A model generated the notes under the pieces. That model did not search any database and was not told the DNA's origin. It saw only the letters and a list, made by a program, of their open reading frames with translations. This document shows positions 48,550-59,204 of a stretch of 64,000 bases of DNA, one piece after another. Origin of the DNA: Metellina segmentata. Its lineage: Eukaryota; Arthropoda; Arachnida; Araneae; Tetragnathidae. Location: contig OX375880.1 in NCBI GenBank assembly GCA_947359465.1, forward strand, positions 18,360,120 to 18,424,119, in the 5' to 3' direction. Each line of letters starts with the position of its first letter. Position 1 is the stretch's first letter. Both the position numbers and the translations under genes were made by a program.

Positions 48550-49760
48550 AATTTCTTTCCTCACCTCTTTTTTCACCTCTTTTTCCGCTCGGATCTTTTT
48601 TTTTCACTCTGTTTTAAGTCGGATCTTTTATGTCCTCTTTTTTTCGGTTGTTCACTTTTTGTTCTCATTGTTCATTACTTCGGATTGTGTTAAATAAACA
48701 TTTTAGACATTGTGCGCTATTATATTCATATTGCCTATTATATTGTTATGTAAATCACAGCTATTCAAGTACGTACTAGATCTAGTACATTGTACAAAAA
48801 TCGTACGTATTATTAAAACCCATCAACGTATAATAGAAAGTTCAACCTCTCTTGTATATTGATCTCCATGTTAAAACGTTTCATTAAGAGATCAAATAGA
48901 TAACCAATGAAAATTTAGTTTCTTGTTACAATAATAAGAATAAGAAATATTGTTCTTATATCAGAATGAATAATAAGAAATATTGTTCTTATATCAGAAT
49001 GAATAATAAGAAATATTGTTCTTATATCAGAATGAATAATAAGAAATATTGTTCTTATTATATCAGAATGAATAGTAAGAAATATTGATCTTATTATATC
49101 AGAATAAATAGTACGAAGTATTGTTTTTATTATATCAAAATGAATAATAAGAAATACTGTTTTTATTTTATCAGAATGAATAGTAAGAAATATTGTTCTT
49201 ATTATATCAGAATGAATAGTAACAAATATTGTTCTTATTTTATCAGAAGGAATAGTAAGACGGACGATTCGCAGTCTTTTTACGTTTGGAAGGAAATAGC
49301 GTTGCTAACCTAGCCACCTTTAAGCATTAAATCGAAGTCGATAACTCAACTATGATTGCTGCGCAGAATTCGGCGAGGTATAATTTTGTGTTGGTGCATT
49401 ATTTACTTGTGTTGTTTGTCAGCATTTGTATTAGTTCTGCCCATTGTTAAATTATCATTTTTAGTGTTTGTTTATGTGATAAAGTTAAAAGAATATAATT
49501 TAGGTTGCAGTTAATTTATTAATTGAAATTCTAAACAGGCTGTACATTTGGATATAGAATTGTATAGGAGGTATAGTCTCATCCATGTGTTTTGAGACAT
49601 AATCTTGTCAGTAATTTTTCCCGCAAGTTTTCAAATGATCGAACACTCATTCGGAAATAACTTCTCTGGATTTTCTCGTTTTCTGTCCTCTTTTTTTTTT
49701 TTCAAAATAATTTTACCAAATGTTCTCTTTTCTGATATTCATCTTCTGGCAACCCTAGCT
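48550..49760. mobile_element. ~0.9-kb element copy 2 (inverse of 38944-39824), with an internal minisatellite
   Basis: Matches the inverse of the first copy throughout, ending TTCATCTTCTGGCAACCC. The left terminus is missing. The excess length is due to the minisatellite at 48940-49258. Confidence 0.85.
48940..49258. repeat. Minisatellite, 31-35-bp units
   Basis: About nine units of TCAGAATGAATARTAAGAAA with TATTGTTCTTAT(TATA). The other copy has this block once (39400-39450), so it expanded only here. Confidence 0.92.
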
Positions 49761-49844
49761 GCGCCCAACGCAAGACAGACATCAATGGACATAGCGCATA
49801 CAAACATTCTACTGGCACACAATAAATTCATCCAGGAAGGAATG

Positions 49845-49905
49845 GAACCTGCACCACCTACAACTCGCAGGTTGCTAACGCAGTAGGCAAACCCACAAGA
49901 AACAT
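49845..49905 (-). repeat. SINE S3 head fragment
   Basis: Inverse of the S3 head: CACCACCTACAACTCGCAGG then TTGCTAACGCAGTAGGCAAA. Confidence 0.6.
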
Positions 49906-49944
49906 CATAGGATGGCGTTTAGTGAATGATGCACAAGTGGTCAA

Positions 49945-50250
49945 AAAGCCCTGGTCTATGCATTAGAAACGGATTAGAAACCAGAGGTTGAGAGTTCGAA
50001 ACTCGGTTCAGCCAAAGCCCATCGCGTACACGGGCGCAGGTGCACGTTACATTTCCTTTACTCTGGAACCCCACTCCTTATTTTTCACGACACGCAAATG
50101 TAAGGACGCTGGAGTCTACAAGAGGCTTAACGTGCACCAGAACCCACGGCATTTGGTTGGAACGAGTTTCAAACTCGCAGTCTTCCTGTTGCTAATCCAT
50201 TGTTCTACCAACTTGACTATTGTGGCACTTGCCATGACAATACGTAACTT
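49945..50250. repeat. Palindromic pair of S1-like SINE heads
   Basis: + head with CGGATTAGAAACCAGAGGTT and GAGAGTTCGAAACTC (49965-50060). Minus copy with ACGAGTTTCAAACTCGCAGT, GTTGCTAATCCATTGTTCTA and CCAACTTGACTATTGTGGCA (50070-50235). Confidence 0.65.
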
Positions 50251-50767
50251 AGACTACTTTTGTATACCGGGAGAGAACCAACGTTCACCATCTGATTGGC
50301 CTACGGGACGGGAGAAGACGCCCACCCATTGATTCATGATCGGATTGGTCCGCGAGACATAGTAATAGACTTAAGCGATTTCACCATCTTTTCCGTCACT
50401 CTATAAATGGGCTTTCACGCATCCATTTTGTCACACTAAAGCAGAGATACCAACCTGCGATGAAAATTTTCAACTGTGTGTACCAAAGGAAAATATCAGT
50501 AGTCTTAAGAACTTTTCAGTAGTCAAGTAAAAATTTAACAAGTCGGCATTCATAACACGTATATATCATTATATCAAATATTAAATTACAAATTTGAAAC
50601 ATATATGCAGCACATTATGTTATTTATAATTAAAATAGGGTATATCACACACATACATGAAAACACATACATAGAACCAATAATTGTGTGTGAAAAATTA
50701 TATCACATTACTTAAAAATTGAAAAAACCATTTTATAATTAAATTTAAACACTTTCTCCCATTTACC

Positions 50768-50846
<79 letters not shown>

Positions 50847-51080
50847 TAAGTTTCAACTTAATATATTTCAGTCCTTAGCAAGGAATAATTAGAATCTCTG
50901 CCAATTAAAGACATGTTAACATTATAAAATGTGTATTAATTAGTAAGTTTAATTTATGCATTGTTAATTCTTTCTTATGATTACAGAGTTAACACGTATT
51001 GTAAATTTTTTGACTGCGTTTTGATCGTAAATTTAAAATCCTCGAGGTCTGGAAAATTTCAGATTTGAGACTATACTGTA
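50251..51080. other. Non-coding sequence with microsatellites
   Basis: Poly-A, (TA)n and (TAA)n occupy 50768-50846. The rest shows no coding or element ends. Confidence 0.6.
50768..50846. repeat. Compound microsatellite A(n)-(TA)n-(TAA)n
   Basis: A-run, then ~8 TA, then ~16 TAA units. Confidence 0.97.
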
Positions 51081-51082
51081 TA

Positions 51083-51646
51083 CACTACCCTACAATAATG
51101 GACCGGACAGCAAGATGTGATGGTATAAGGGAATACATGCTTTAATAGGGGGTGGTCCCCGACGTGCTGCAATTACACTAGCAATCCTTCTGGGCATACT
51201 TTCAACAAAGGTTGATACACAGATATGGGTATTTCTGTCCATTTCTGCTGCAAGAATGTCACCAGCTCAGCTGTAGATTTCGGACGTGGTTCCTTGGTCC
51301 GTAGGCGTCGCTCTAACTCGTCCCACAAATGTTCTATGGGGTTTAGCTCGGGGCTCTGAGCAGGCCATGGAAGACGTTTTACATCCATATCTCGATACCA
51401 CTGCTTGAAAGAGGCTGCAACATGACTCGGAGCGTTGTCGTCCTGGAAGTAACATTCGTCCATTCCATAAAATTGCCAGAGCGTAGGAAGAACCTGATAA
51501 TCCAAAATGTTCATGTAGGCGTCGGCTTTCAACTGACCAGAAACAACATGCAAAGGTCCCAGGCCATTCCACGAAAAACACCCCCAGACAAGCAATCGGA
51601 GTTTATGCAAATCCACTGGCGTCCGGTCCATTATTGTACGGTAGTG
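51083..51646 (-). mobile_element. Tc1-like deletion derivative, uninterrupted
   Basis: CACTACCCTACAATAATGGA at 51083 and the inverse end TCCATTATTGTACGGTAGTG at 51646, with TA on both sides. 564 bp. Confidence 0.95.
51173..51631 (-). pseudogene. Tc1 transposase C-terminal half, open frame
   Basis: A 152-codon frame reading straight in from the terminal repeat: DLHKLRLLVWGCFSWNGLGP, LPTLWQFYGMDECYFQDDNA (second catalytic Asp), PSHVAASFKQW, RLPWPAQSPELNPIEHLWDE (catalytic Glu in NPIEHLW). The paired helix-turn-helix DNA-binding domain and the first Asp are absent, so it cannot be a working transposase although the frame is open. The copy at 12035 shares the same internal deletion. Confidence 0.92.
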
Positions 51647-51789
51647 TATATTGAAATAAAAAATTGACGTGTTGTGAAAAATAAATAAAATTTAATTTTT
51701 CCGTTGAAAAAAAATCCTTGATTCTGTAATCCGTGGTACCCGATTCACTTCCGTAGAAACTACTGGGAATCCGTAGTAGTCAGCATCGC

Positions 51790-52107
51790 TGCTAAAGACC
51801 ACGGTAGCCCGTATTATAGTCATTCATTAGCAGCCGAAGGACTGTGCGTTCGAGACTCAATCCAACCAAATACGTGGGGGTAAGACACGTTAAATCTGCA
51901 GTGGCCTCAAATGCCCTCATGTTGGACTGGTGTGGAAATTCGGAATGTGGGTTACCAGCTCAGGTGTGGACCTCGTCCTCTGATCGTGGTTCAAAATGAC
52001 GAGACGTTGTCCTTGGATCTTTCCCTTCGGCACTGATACCGGACCATCAACAATACCCCGTGGTGTTGCTCCAGTTCGACGTTAATTAATTACCTACCTA
52101 TGCATAA
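51790..52107 (+). repeat. SINE S1, full length
   Basis: GGTAGCCCGTATTATAGTCA, GTGCGTTCGAGACTCAATCC, CAAATGCCCTCATGTTGGAC, GTTCGACGTTAATTAATTAC. Confidence 0.85.
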
Positions 52108-52149
52108 TGGCCAGTCAATGCTTTACAGGTTTGGTCAAAATTCTGATCT

Positions 52150-52300
52150 CCGAAAGCAAATCGTCATCCGAACGTGGTTCAATATTGCGTGGTGTGGTCC
52201 TCTGATCTTTCCCTTCTGGAATTGATCCTGGACCGTCGCCTATTACCCGCTGTGTTGCTCTTCTGCGACGTTAATTAAAGGTACCAGGTACCGAAATTCA
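52150..52300 (+). repeat. SINE 3' half
   Basis: AACGTGGTTCAATATTGCGT, TTGATCCTGGACCGTCGCCT, GCGACGTTAATTAAAGG. Confidence 0.85.
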
Positions 52301-52877
52301 ATTTTCATTGGTGTCTCACTCATTTTAGCTACAAGCCATTTTGATCAGCCAGAAACGAATATCAATTTTCGTAAACAATTTTACTCTCCATTTTCTACCT
52401 CTACCGACACGTGAAACGATTCGTTCGAAACTTCTATTTGCAAAAATCCACCACCGAGCGAAATCGTTTGCTCCGGCAGCTGAATTCTTTCGGAAGAGAG
52501 AAAAAAAAACCCACTCAACTCGAACATTGCATAAATTCTAAATCGATTGCCATTGAAGTGTGCGGGTGGTGAAGGGGGGGGGGAGTGTAACAGAATGAAA
52601 AGAACAGATTAGAATCTTCCGACGGCACTTCGTGATGGCACTTAAACTGAATTCGTGCTCGGAACAACTCAACCCGTAAAACGATAACCCACGGGGCGAA
52701 TCGAACACCCCGGACGGAAGCCGCAGCGCAAACACTTCTTCTCGGCCGAGAGAAACAAAAACCGCATACAGCAGCAGCAGACGATCGCTTCGTAATTAGA
52801 TTCAGTTGAGCAGTTGGCATCAGTTGATGAAGGTCGCGTTGTTTTCTGAATGCGATTTGTTTTCGTTCTCTCTGCAG

Positions 52878-53105
52878 CAGCGGAGGCGGCACTCACCTGA
52901 AGGTGGAGCTCCGTCGTCTGAAGAGGGGTCTGGACGGAGGGTACGGATTCGATCTGACCCGCTTCTGCGCCGGGTGCTGGACCCGACTGGGGAGGATACT
53001 GAGACGGGGGTTGTGCTGCGAAGCGTGCGGGAAGAGGGTCTGCAAGTCCTGCCGGCATTTCCTGGACGAACGCAAGTGGATCTGCGTCCTGTGCTACAGG
53101 AAAAA
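52878..53105 (+). CDS. Rab-effector FYVE-like zinc-finger exon (synaptotagmin-like/Slac2/rabphilin type), partial gene
   Basis: One GC-rich exon between an acceptor (CTCTCTGCAG ending at 52877) and a donor (GTAAGT at 53106). It reads LKVELRRLKRG, then eight cysteines in four CxxC pairs: FCAGCW, CCEAC, KRVCKSCR and ICVLCYRKK. This matches the Rab-binding domain of synaptotagmin-like proteins, Slac2/melanophilin/MyRIP and rabphilin/RIM: a basic helix followed by a two-zinc FYVE-like finger. These proteins bind GTP-loaded Rab27/Rab3 and recruit secretory vesicles. A SINE at 52150-52300 lies upstream and a satellite at 53200-55190 directly downstream, both probably intronic. Neighbouring exons were not found, so which member this is cannot be decided. 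A recent processed fragment is unlikely because both splice sites are intact. Confidence 0.75.
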
Positions 53106-53195
53106 GTAAGTCTAATTTTAACACTTTCCTTGTTGTCCCCCCCCCCCAAAAAAAAAAAAAAAAAAAAAAAAACACCTTAAAGTGTTCGAAAATGT

Positions 53196-55194
53196 GCATG
53201 CGATTCAAACCTCCGAGAGGTTTCGACGAGATATCTCGTCCATCAATCGATTAATTTTGTTTATGATGAGGTATCTCGTTCATCAGTGTTTGGACAATAT
53301 TGGAAATGACATTTCTCAGCCATCAATGTTGGGCCAATATTGCAAATGACTTTTCTCGTTCACAAATGTTTCGCTAATATTGCAAATGATATCTCGTCTG
53401 TCAATGTGTGGCCAATATTGCAAATGACATACTTGTCTACCAATGTACGGTCAATATTGCACATGACATTTCTCGTCCGTCAATGTTTAGCCTATATTGC
53501 AAATGACATATCTCGTCTATCAATATTGGACCAATATTGCAAATGACAGTTCTCGTACATCAATGTTTGAAAATAACATTTTACGTTCATCAATGTTTGA
53601 CCAATATTGAAAATAACATTTCTCGTCCATCAATGTTTGGCCAATATTGCAAATGACATTTCTCGTACACAAATGTTTCGCTAATATTGCAAATGATATT
53701 TCTCGTCCATCAATGTGTGGCCAATATTGCAAATAACATACTTGTCCATCAATGTTTGGCCAATATTGCAAATGACATATCTCGTCCATCAATGTTTGAA
53801 AATAAAATTTTTCGTTCATCAATGTTTGACCAATATTGAAAATAACATACTTGTAAATCAATGTTTGGCCAATATTGCAAATGACATTTCTCGTCTATCA
53901 ATATTTTACCAATATTGCAAATGACAGTTCTCGTCCATCAATGTTTGAAAATAACATTTCTCATCCATCAATGTTTGGCCAATATTGCAAATGAAATACT
54001 TGTCCATCAATGTTTGGCAAATATTGCAAATGACTTTTTTCGTACACAAATGTTTCGCTAATATTGCAAATGATATTTCTCATCCATCAATGTGTGGCCA
54101 ATATTACAAATCACATACTTGTCCATCAATGTTTGGCCAATATTGCAAATGACATTTCTCGTCCGTCAATGTTTGGCCTATATTGCAAATGACATATCTC
54201 GTCCATCAATATTTGACCAATATTGCAAATGACATATCTCGGCCATCAATGTTTGGCCAATATTGCAAATGACATATCTCGTCCATCAATATTTGACCAA
54301 TATTGCAAATGACATTTCTCGGCCATCAATGTTTTGCCAATATTGTAAATGACATTTTTGATCAATCAATGTTTGGCCAATATTTGAAATGACAGTTCTC
54401 GTCCATCAATGTTTGACCAATATTAAAAATAACATTTATCGTCCATCAATGTTGGGCCAATATTGCAAATGACACATCTCGTCCATCAATATTTGGCCAA
54501 TATTTCAGATGACCTTTATCGTTCATCAATGCTTGACCAATATTGCAAATGACATTTCTCATCGATCAATGCTTGACCAATATTGCAAATATCGACATAC
54601 CTCGTCAATCGATGTTGGGCCAATATTGCAGATGACACATCTCGTCCATCAATATTTGACCAATATTGCAATAGACATTTCTCGTCCATCAATATTTGAC
54701 CAATATTGCAATAGACATTTCTCGTCCATCAATATTTGACCAATATTGCAATAGACATTTCTCGTCCATCAATATTTGACCAATATTGCAATAGACATTT
54801 CTCGTCCATCAATATTTGACCAATTTTAATAATGACGAGGTATCTCGTCCATCAATGCTTAGCCAATATTGCAAATGACGACAGATCTCGTTCATCAATG
54901 TTTGGCCGATATTGCAAATGACGACATACCTCATCAATCGATGTTTGGCCAATTTGGAAATGACACTTCTCTTCCATCAATGTTCGGCCAATATTGCAAT
55001 AGACATTTCTCTTCCATCAATGTTTGACCAATATTGCAAATGACATTTCTCATCGATCAATGTTTGATTAATTTTGATTATGACGAGGGATCTCATCTCG
55101 TCCATCAATGCTGAGCCAATATTGCAAATGACGACAGATCTTTTCCATCAATGTTCGGCCGAAACTCGTCATAGAGGCAAACACTAATAGGGTT
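53196..55194. mobile_element. piggyBac-like MITE expanded by an internal satellite
   Basis: The left end carries AACCTCCGAGAGGTTTCGAC then GAGATATCTCGTCCATCAAT. The right end is CGAAACTCGTCATAGAGGCA then AACACTAATAGGGTTAA. Both match the family at 34673, 36103, 55222 and 55444. Between them lies the satellite at 53265-55140. Confidence 0.75.
53265..55140. repeat. Satellite, ~41-bp unit, about 45 copies
   Basis: Consensus pieces: CATTTCTCGTCCATCAATGT, TTGGCCAATATTGCAAATGA. Between 54661 and 54830 four to five units are identical with an exact 40-bp period, marking recent amplification. Edge units are more diverged and still hold GACGAGGTATCTCG. Confidence 0.97.
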
Positions 55195-55221
55195 AACTAA
55201 ACAAGGGTCAAGTGTTTGACT

Positions 55222-55331
55222 TGGTTGAACCGTCCAGTGGTTTCGACGAGATATATCGTCCATCAAAATCTGGTCAGTTTTGCTGATGACGCGATTCCTC
55301 ATAGAGACAACCACAGGGGGGGGGGGTTAAC
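55222..55331. mobile_element. piggyBac-like MITE, short copy
   Basis: GAACCGTCCAGTGGTTTCGA then CGAGATATATCGTCCATCAA; right end TCATAGAGACAACCACAGGG before GGTTAACC. Confidence 0.7.
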
Positions 55332-55334
55332 CAT

Positions 55335-55985
55335 ACAACGGGAAAAAGTTTATTTTGTCATTATCACTGTTTTATTAACTTTTTATCAACTTTCGCCATT
55401 AAGTTACATTGACCCAAAGTTCGCACAGCACCGTAGATTGGTTCAACCTTCCAAGTAGTTGCACTAGGTACCCCGTCCATCAATATCTGACCAGTTTTCC
55501 TGAGATACCTCATCATCAAAATATTGCCTATTTTTAATGATTATGAGATCAAGATCTCGTGAGTTTTCTTCTAATGAGGTGAGACGACAAAAGGTTGAAC
55601 GAGATATCTCGTCCAGAAATAACCAGGAGGGTTAAAGAATGCGTTTATTATTTTGCCCTCTTTGTCTATGTAAAGATATGTTTATTTTCTAGGTGCTTTT
55701 CTTCCCTTTTAGTTCTGATATCACAAGACAAATCAGTTGTAACGTTATTTTGTCCTCATCACACACTGTTTTATTAACTTTTTATCAACTTTTGCCAAAA
55801 AATTACATTGGCCCAAAGTTCGCACAGCACCGTAGAATTTAGACAGATTAAGGCCCCTCCCACCGCGAAGTTCGCCTGCGCACTCGATCTAAAGGTCGTG
55901 TCTACATGACGCTATATTTATCGTCTGGATGTTTCTTTCAGTTCTAAAATCACTAGACGAAACAGTTGTAACGGTAGACTTTCAG
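55335..55985. repeat. Local repeats around a piggyBac-like MITE copy
   Basis: The MITE lies at 55444-55636 (TCAACCTTCCAAGTAGTTGC ... AACCAGGAGGGTTAA). An ~85-bp block occurs at 55355-55440 and again at 55745-55835 (GTTTTATTAACTTTTTATCA; AAAGTTCGCACAGCACCGTA). A ~45-bp block (TTCTGATATCACAAGACAAA) recurs at 55715 and 55940. Confidence 0.75.
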
Positions 55986-55989
55986 TACT

Positions 55990-57635
55990 GTTCCGATTTT
56001 AAATACGTGTGCACGTCAAAGCGAGTTTTATAAAGCTCAATAAAATATCAAATTACGAAATATTTATCAGATACGTAATATAACTGCTAAAAGCACTGGT
56101 GAATTTATCAAGATTCGAAGAAACGAAACATATAACTAAGAAAAAGTTGAAGGATCTGTGCGCCTTTTGAAAAACATCCGAAAATAGTCATTTTCAAATT
56201 AATTTCAGTGAAAATTAGTTTTTAATCATAATAAGAAAACCTAGAAAGAGTTAAAGCAGAACACAAGAAACAATGATCTTTTTAACTGAAAGTAATTCTA
56301 GAGTTTTGTTCCAGAACAAAACGAAGTTGAGTGTTATTTTATAATTTTTTATTTTCGTTTGAAAAATGATCATTTAAGTATACTGTGATTTTATTTTTGA
56401 AAGATGAAACCATGACGTAGCTTAAAAATAATTTTACAGTTTTTCGAGTGACCATTTAAAAAATTTATTTTTATGCTGTTCTTACAATTTTATATTTAAG
56501 TGGATTTGAAATTTTTTCTTACACAAATCAACAGAATTGAAAGAAAATCCGCTTTTTTCGCTCTACCCTAAAAAGTACGAATTCCTAATTGAAATTGTGT
56601 TCTTGGAATGCGATATGGAATTTTAGCTTTGTTAGAACTTCTGGGAACAATTTTTAAAGAATTTTTTATATTCTATTTTTATAGAATTTTTTATACATTA
56701 TTTATTAAAGAAGTTCTTATACTCGGCGATTAAATGACTGTATTTCCTCTTCCCAAAATATTTTATGTGAAATCAAAACACCATTATTTCCAACGTTTAT
56801 AAGCAGCTGTTTCCATAAATACATTTGATAAGGCTGTTATACATTTACATATTTAGGTTTCGAACAGAATGCTTGACGTCATAACGGGATTCAAGGATTA
56901 TCCAATCGGAGGCTCATTAAATATGCATAAAAATACCGAATGGGTTTTGATTTGTCTGACTAGATGCCATTCACGTTTTATGAAACTTCTAAACATTATT
57001 TTTTAAATAAAAGGACGTATTCTGGTACTAAAGACGAGTTTCTGGAGGATTTGATACCATTTTATTCCGCTTCCTCTACAATATCTGATTCTTTTGGAAT
57101 AGGTTTTAACATTTTATTTTATTATTGTTTTGGAATCAGTTGTAGTTCGTTTTGAAAGTATTTTTAATATTAAATGTATGGGTTGTTTTTGAATTATATT
57201 AGTATACGTCCAGTGGCATGTAATTTTTAGCCATTTCTTTTGCTGCAAATAGCATTCAGATTTCAGAACACAGAAGAAATCAATATAAATGCGACAAGGT
57301 ATCCATAGAAATCCCAAAAAGGGACATTCAAAATTGCTACCTGCTATAAAATAAGCATTGAGGAAAGAGCACAGACAAATAAAAATAGATACATTCAAAA
57401 TATTATCACATTGCTAACAAAGGAACTGTTCATAAGTATGACCCCATGAATCAGCATTGGAAAATATTTTATGAAATTATATCAATGGAGTAAGTGTAAA
57501 CAAATGAGAGTGTATACATATTAGTAAAGGGTCTGGTGTGTAAAAATATAAATATTTAAAAAATAAATTACTGGGACAGTTTGCCATTGGTTCAATATAT
57601 GAACTTTGAAATTTTTTACATAAAGCAAATAATTA
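55990..57635. other. AT-rich non-coding sequence
   Basis: No element ends or exons of the Rab-effector gene recognised. Confidence 0.45.
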
Positions 57636-57639
57636 CATC

Positions 57640-59180
57640 ACGAATCGGATGAATATTTCGGTATTCGAGTATTTGGGATGAATACTTTGGTATTCGAATA
57701 TTTTGGATGAATACTTTGGTATTCGAATATTTTGGATGAATACTTTGGTATTCGAATATTTTGGATGAATACTTTGGTATTCGAATATTTGGGATGAATA
57801 CTTTGGTATTCGAATATTTGGGATTAATACTTTGGACAATCGAATATGCTTGGGATATATTCTTTGTTATTCGAATACTCGGGATGAATACGTTGTTATT
57901 CCGATATTTTGGATGAATACTTTGGTATTTGAATATTTGGGATGAATATTTTGGTAGTCGAATATTTGGAATGAATACTTTGGTAGTCGAATATTTGGGA
58001 TGAATACTTTGGGAGTAGTATTTGAATTTACATCGCTTTGGGTATCATTTGACGTTGAATCTAAATGGCGGTGTCCAATCAACTATCAGATATAAATTCG
58101 AAATTCATTCTTTGGAATTTCTGTTGATGACGTACGGAAATCGTATTCGGAATATAAGCCATGGAACTAATTGGTCGATGATACAAGCCATGGACCTTAT
58201 TGGTCGATTGGAATTAATACTTTTTTATTCGAATATTTGGGATGAATACTTTAGTATTCGAATATGCTTGAGATTAATTCTTTGGTATTCGAATATGCTT
58301 GAGATTAATTCTTTGGTATTCGAATATGCATAGGATATATTATTTGGTATTCGAATACTCGTGATGAATACTTTGTTATTCCGATATTTGGAATGAATAC
58401 TTTGGAATGAATACTTTGGTATTCCAATGCTCGGGACGAATACTTTGTTATTCCGATATTTTGGATGAATACTTTGGTAGTCGAATATTTGGGATGAATA
58501 CTTTGGGAGGAGTATTTGAATTTACGTCGCTTTGGGTATCATTTAATGTTGAATCTAAATGGCGGTGTCCAATCAACTATCAGATATAAATTCGAAATTC
58601 ATTCTTTGGAATTTCTGTTGATGACGTACGGAAATCGTATTCGGAATATAAGCCATGGAACTAATTGGTCGATGATACAAGCCATGGACCTTATTGGTCG
58701 ATTGGAATTAATACTTTTTTATTCGAATATTTGGGATGAATACTTTAGTATTCGAATATGCTTGAGATTAATTCTTTGGTATTCGAATATGCTTGAGATT
58801 AATTCTTTGGTATTCGAATATGCATAGGATATATTATTTGGTATTCGAATACTCGTGATGAATACTTTGTTATTCCGATATTTGGAATGAATACTTTGGA
58901 ATGAATACTTTGGTATTCCAATGCTCGGGACGAATACTTTGTTATTCCGATATTTTGGATGAATACTTTGGTAGTCGAATATTTGGGATGAATACTTTGG
59001 GAGGAGTATTTGAATTTACGTCGCTTTGGGTATCATTTAATGTTGAATCTAAATGGCGGTGTCCAATCAACTATCAGATATAAATTCGAAACTCATTCTT
59101 TGGAATTTCTGTTGATGACGTACGGAAATCGTATTCGGAATGTAAGCCATGGAACTAATTGGTCGATGATACAAGCCAAT
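57640..59180. repeat. Minisatellite GAATACTTTGGTATTCGAATATT with 494-bp tandem duplication
   Basis: 57645-58020 has ~30-32-bp units of TTTTGGATGAATACTTTGGT then ATTCGAATA. From about 58010 a 494-bp higher-order unit follows, present twice in full and once in part (58010, 58504, 58998). It contains the minisatellite words plus a unique ~190-bp block (ATGGCGGTGTCCAATCAACT onward). The two full units are almost identical. Confidence 0.93.
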
Positions 59181-59204
59181 AAGCAGTTCAGAATACGCTC
59201 ATAA

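Noticed and set aside
49605..49886. 93-codon frame
   Set aside because: It starts within the repeated 0.9-kb element and ends in a SINE S3 fragment; composite of repeats.
52669..53208. 179-codon minus-strand frame opposite the zinc-finger exon
   Set aside because: It is a shadow of the GC-rich exon and includes homopolymer tracts.
53340..54739. Several frames of 66-113 codons inside the satellite
   Set aside because: They are translations of the ~41-bp tandem unit and change with every indel.
53265..55140. CRISPR-like regular repeats
   Set aside because: There are no unique spacers; the whole ~41-bp unit repeats, so it is a eukaryotic satellite.
58022..58827. Identical 103-codon frames repeated 494 bp apart
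   Set aside because: Identity reflects a DNA tandem duplication; the frames run through minisatellite words and have no start context or homologue.
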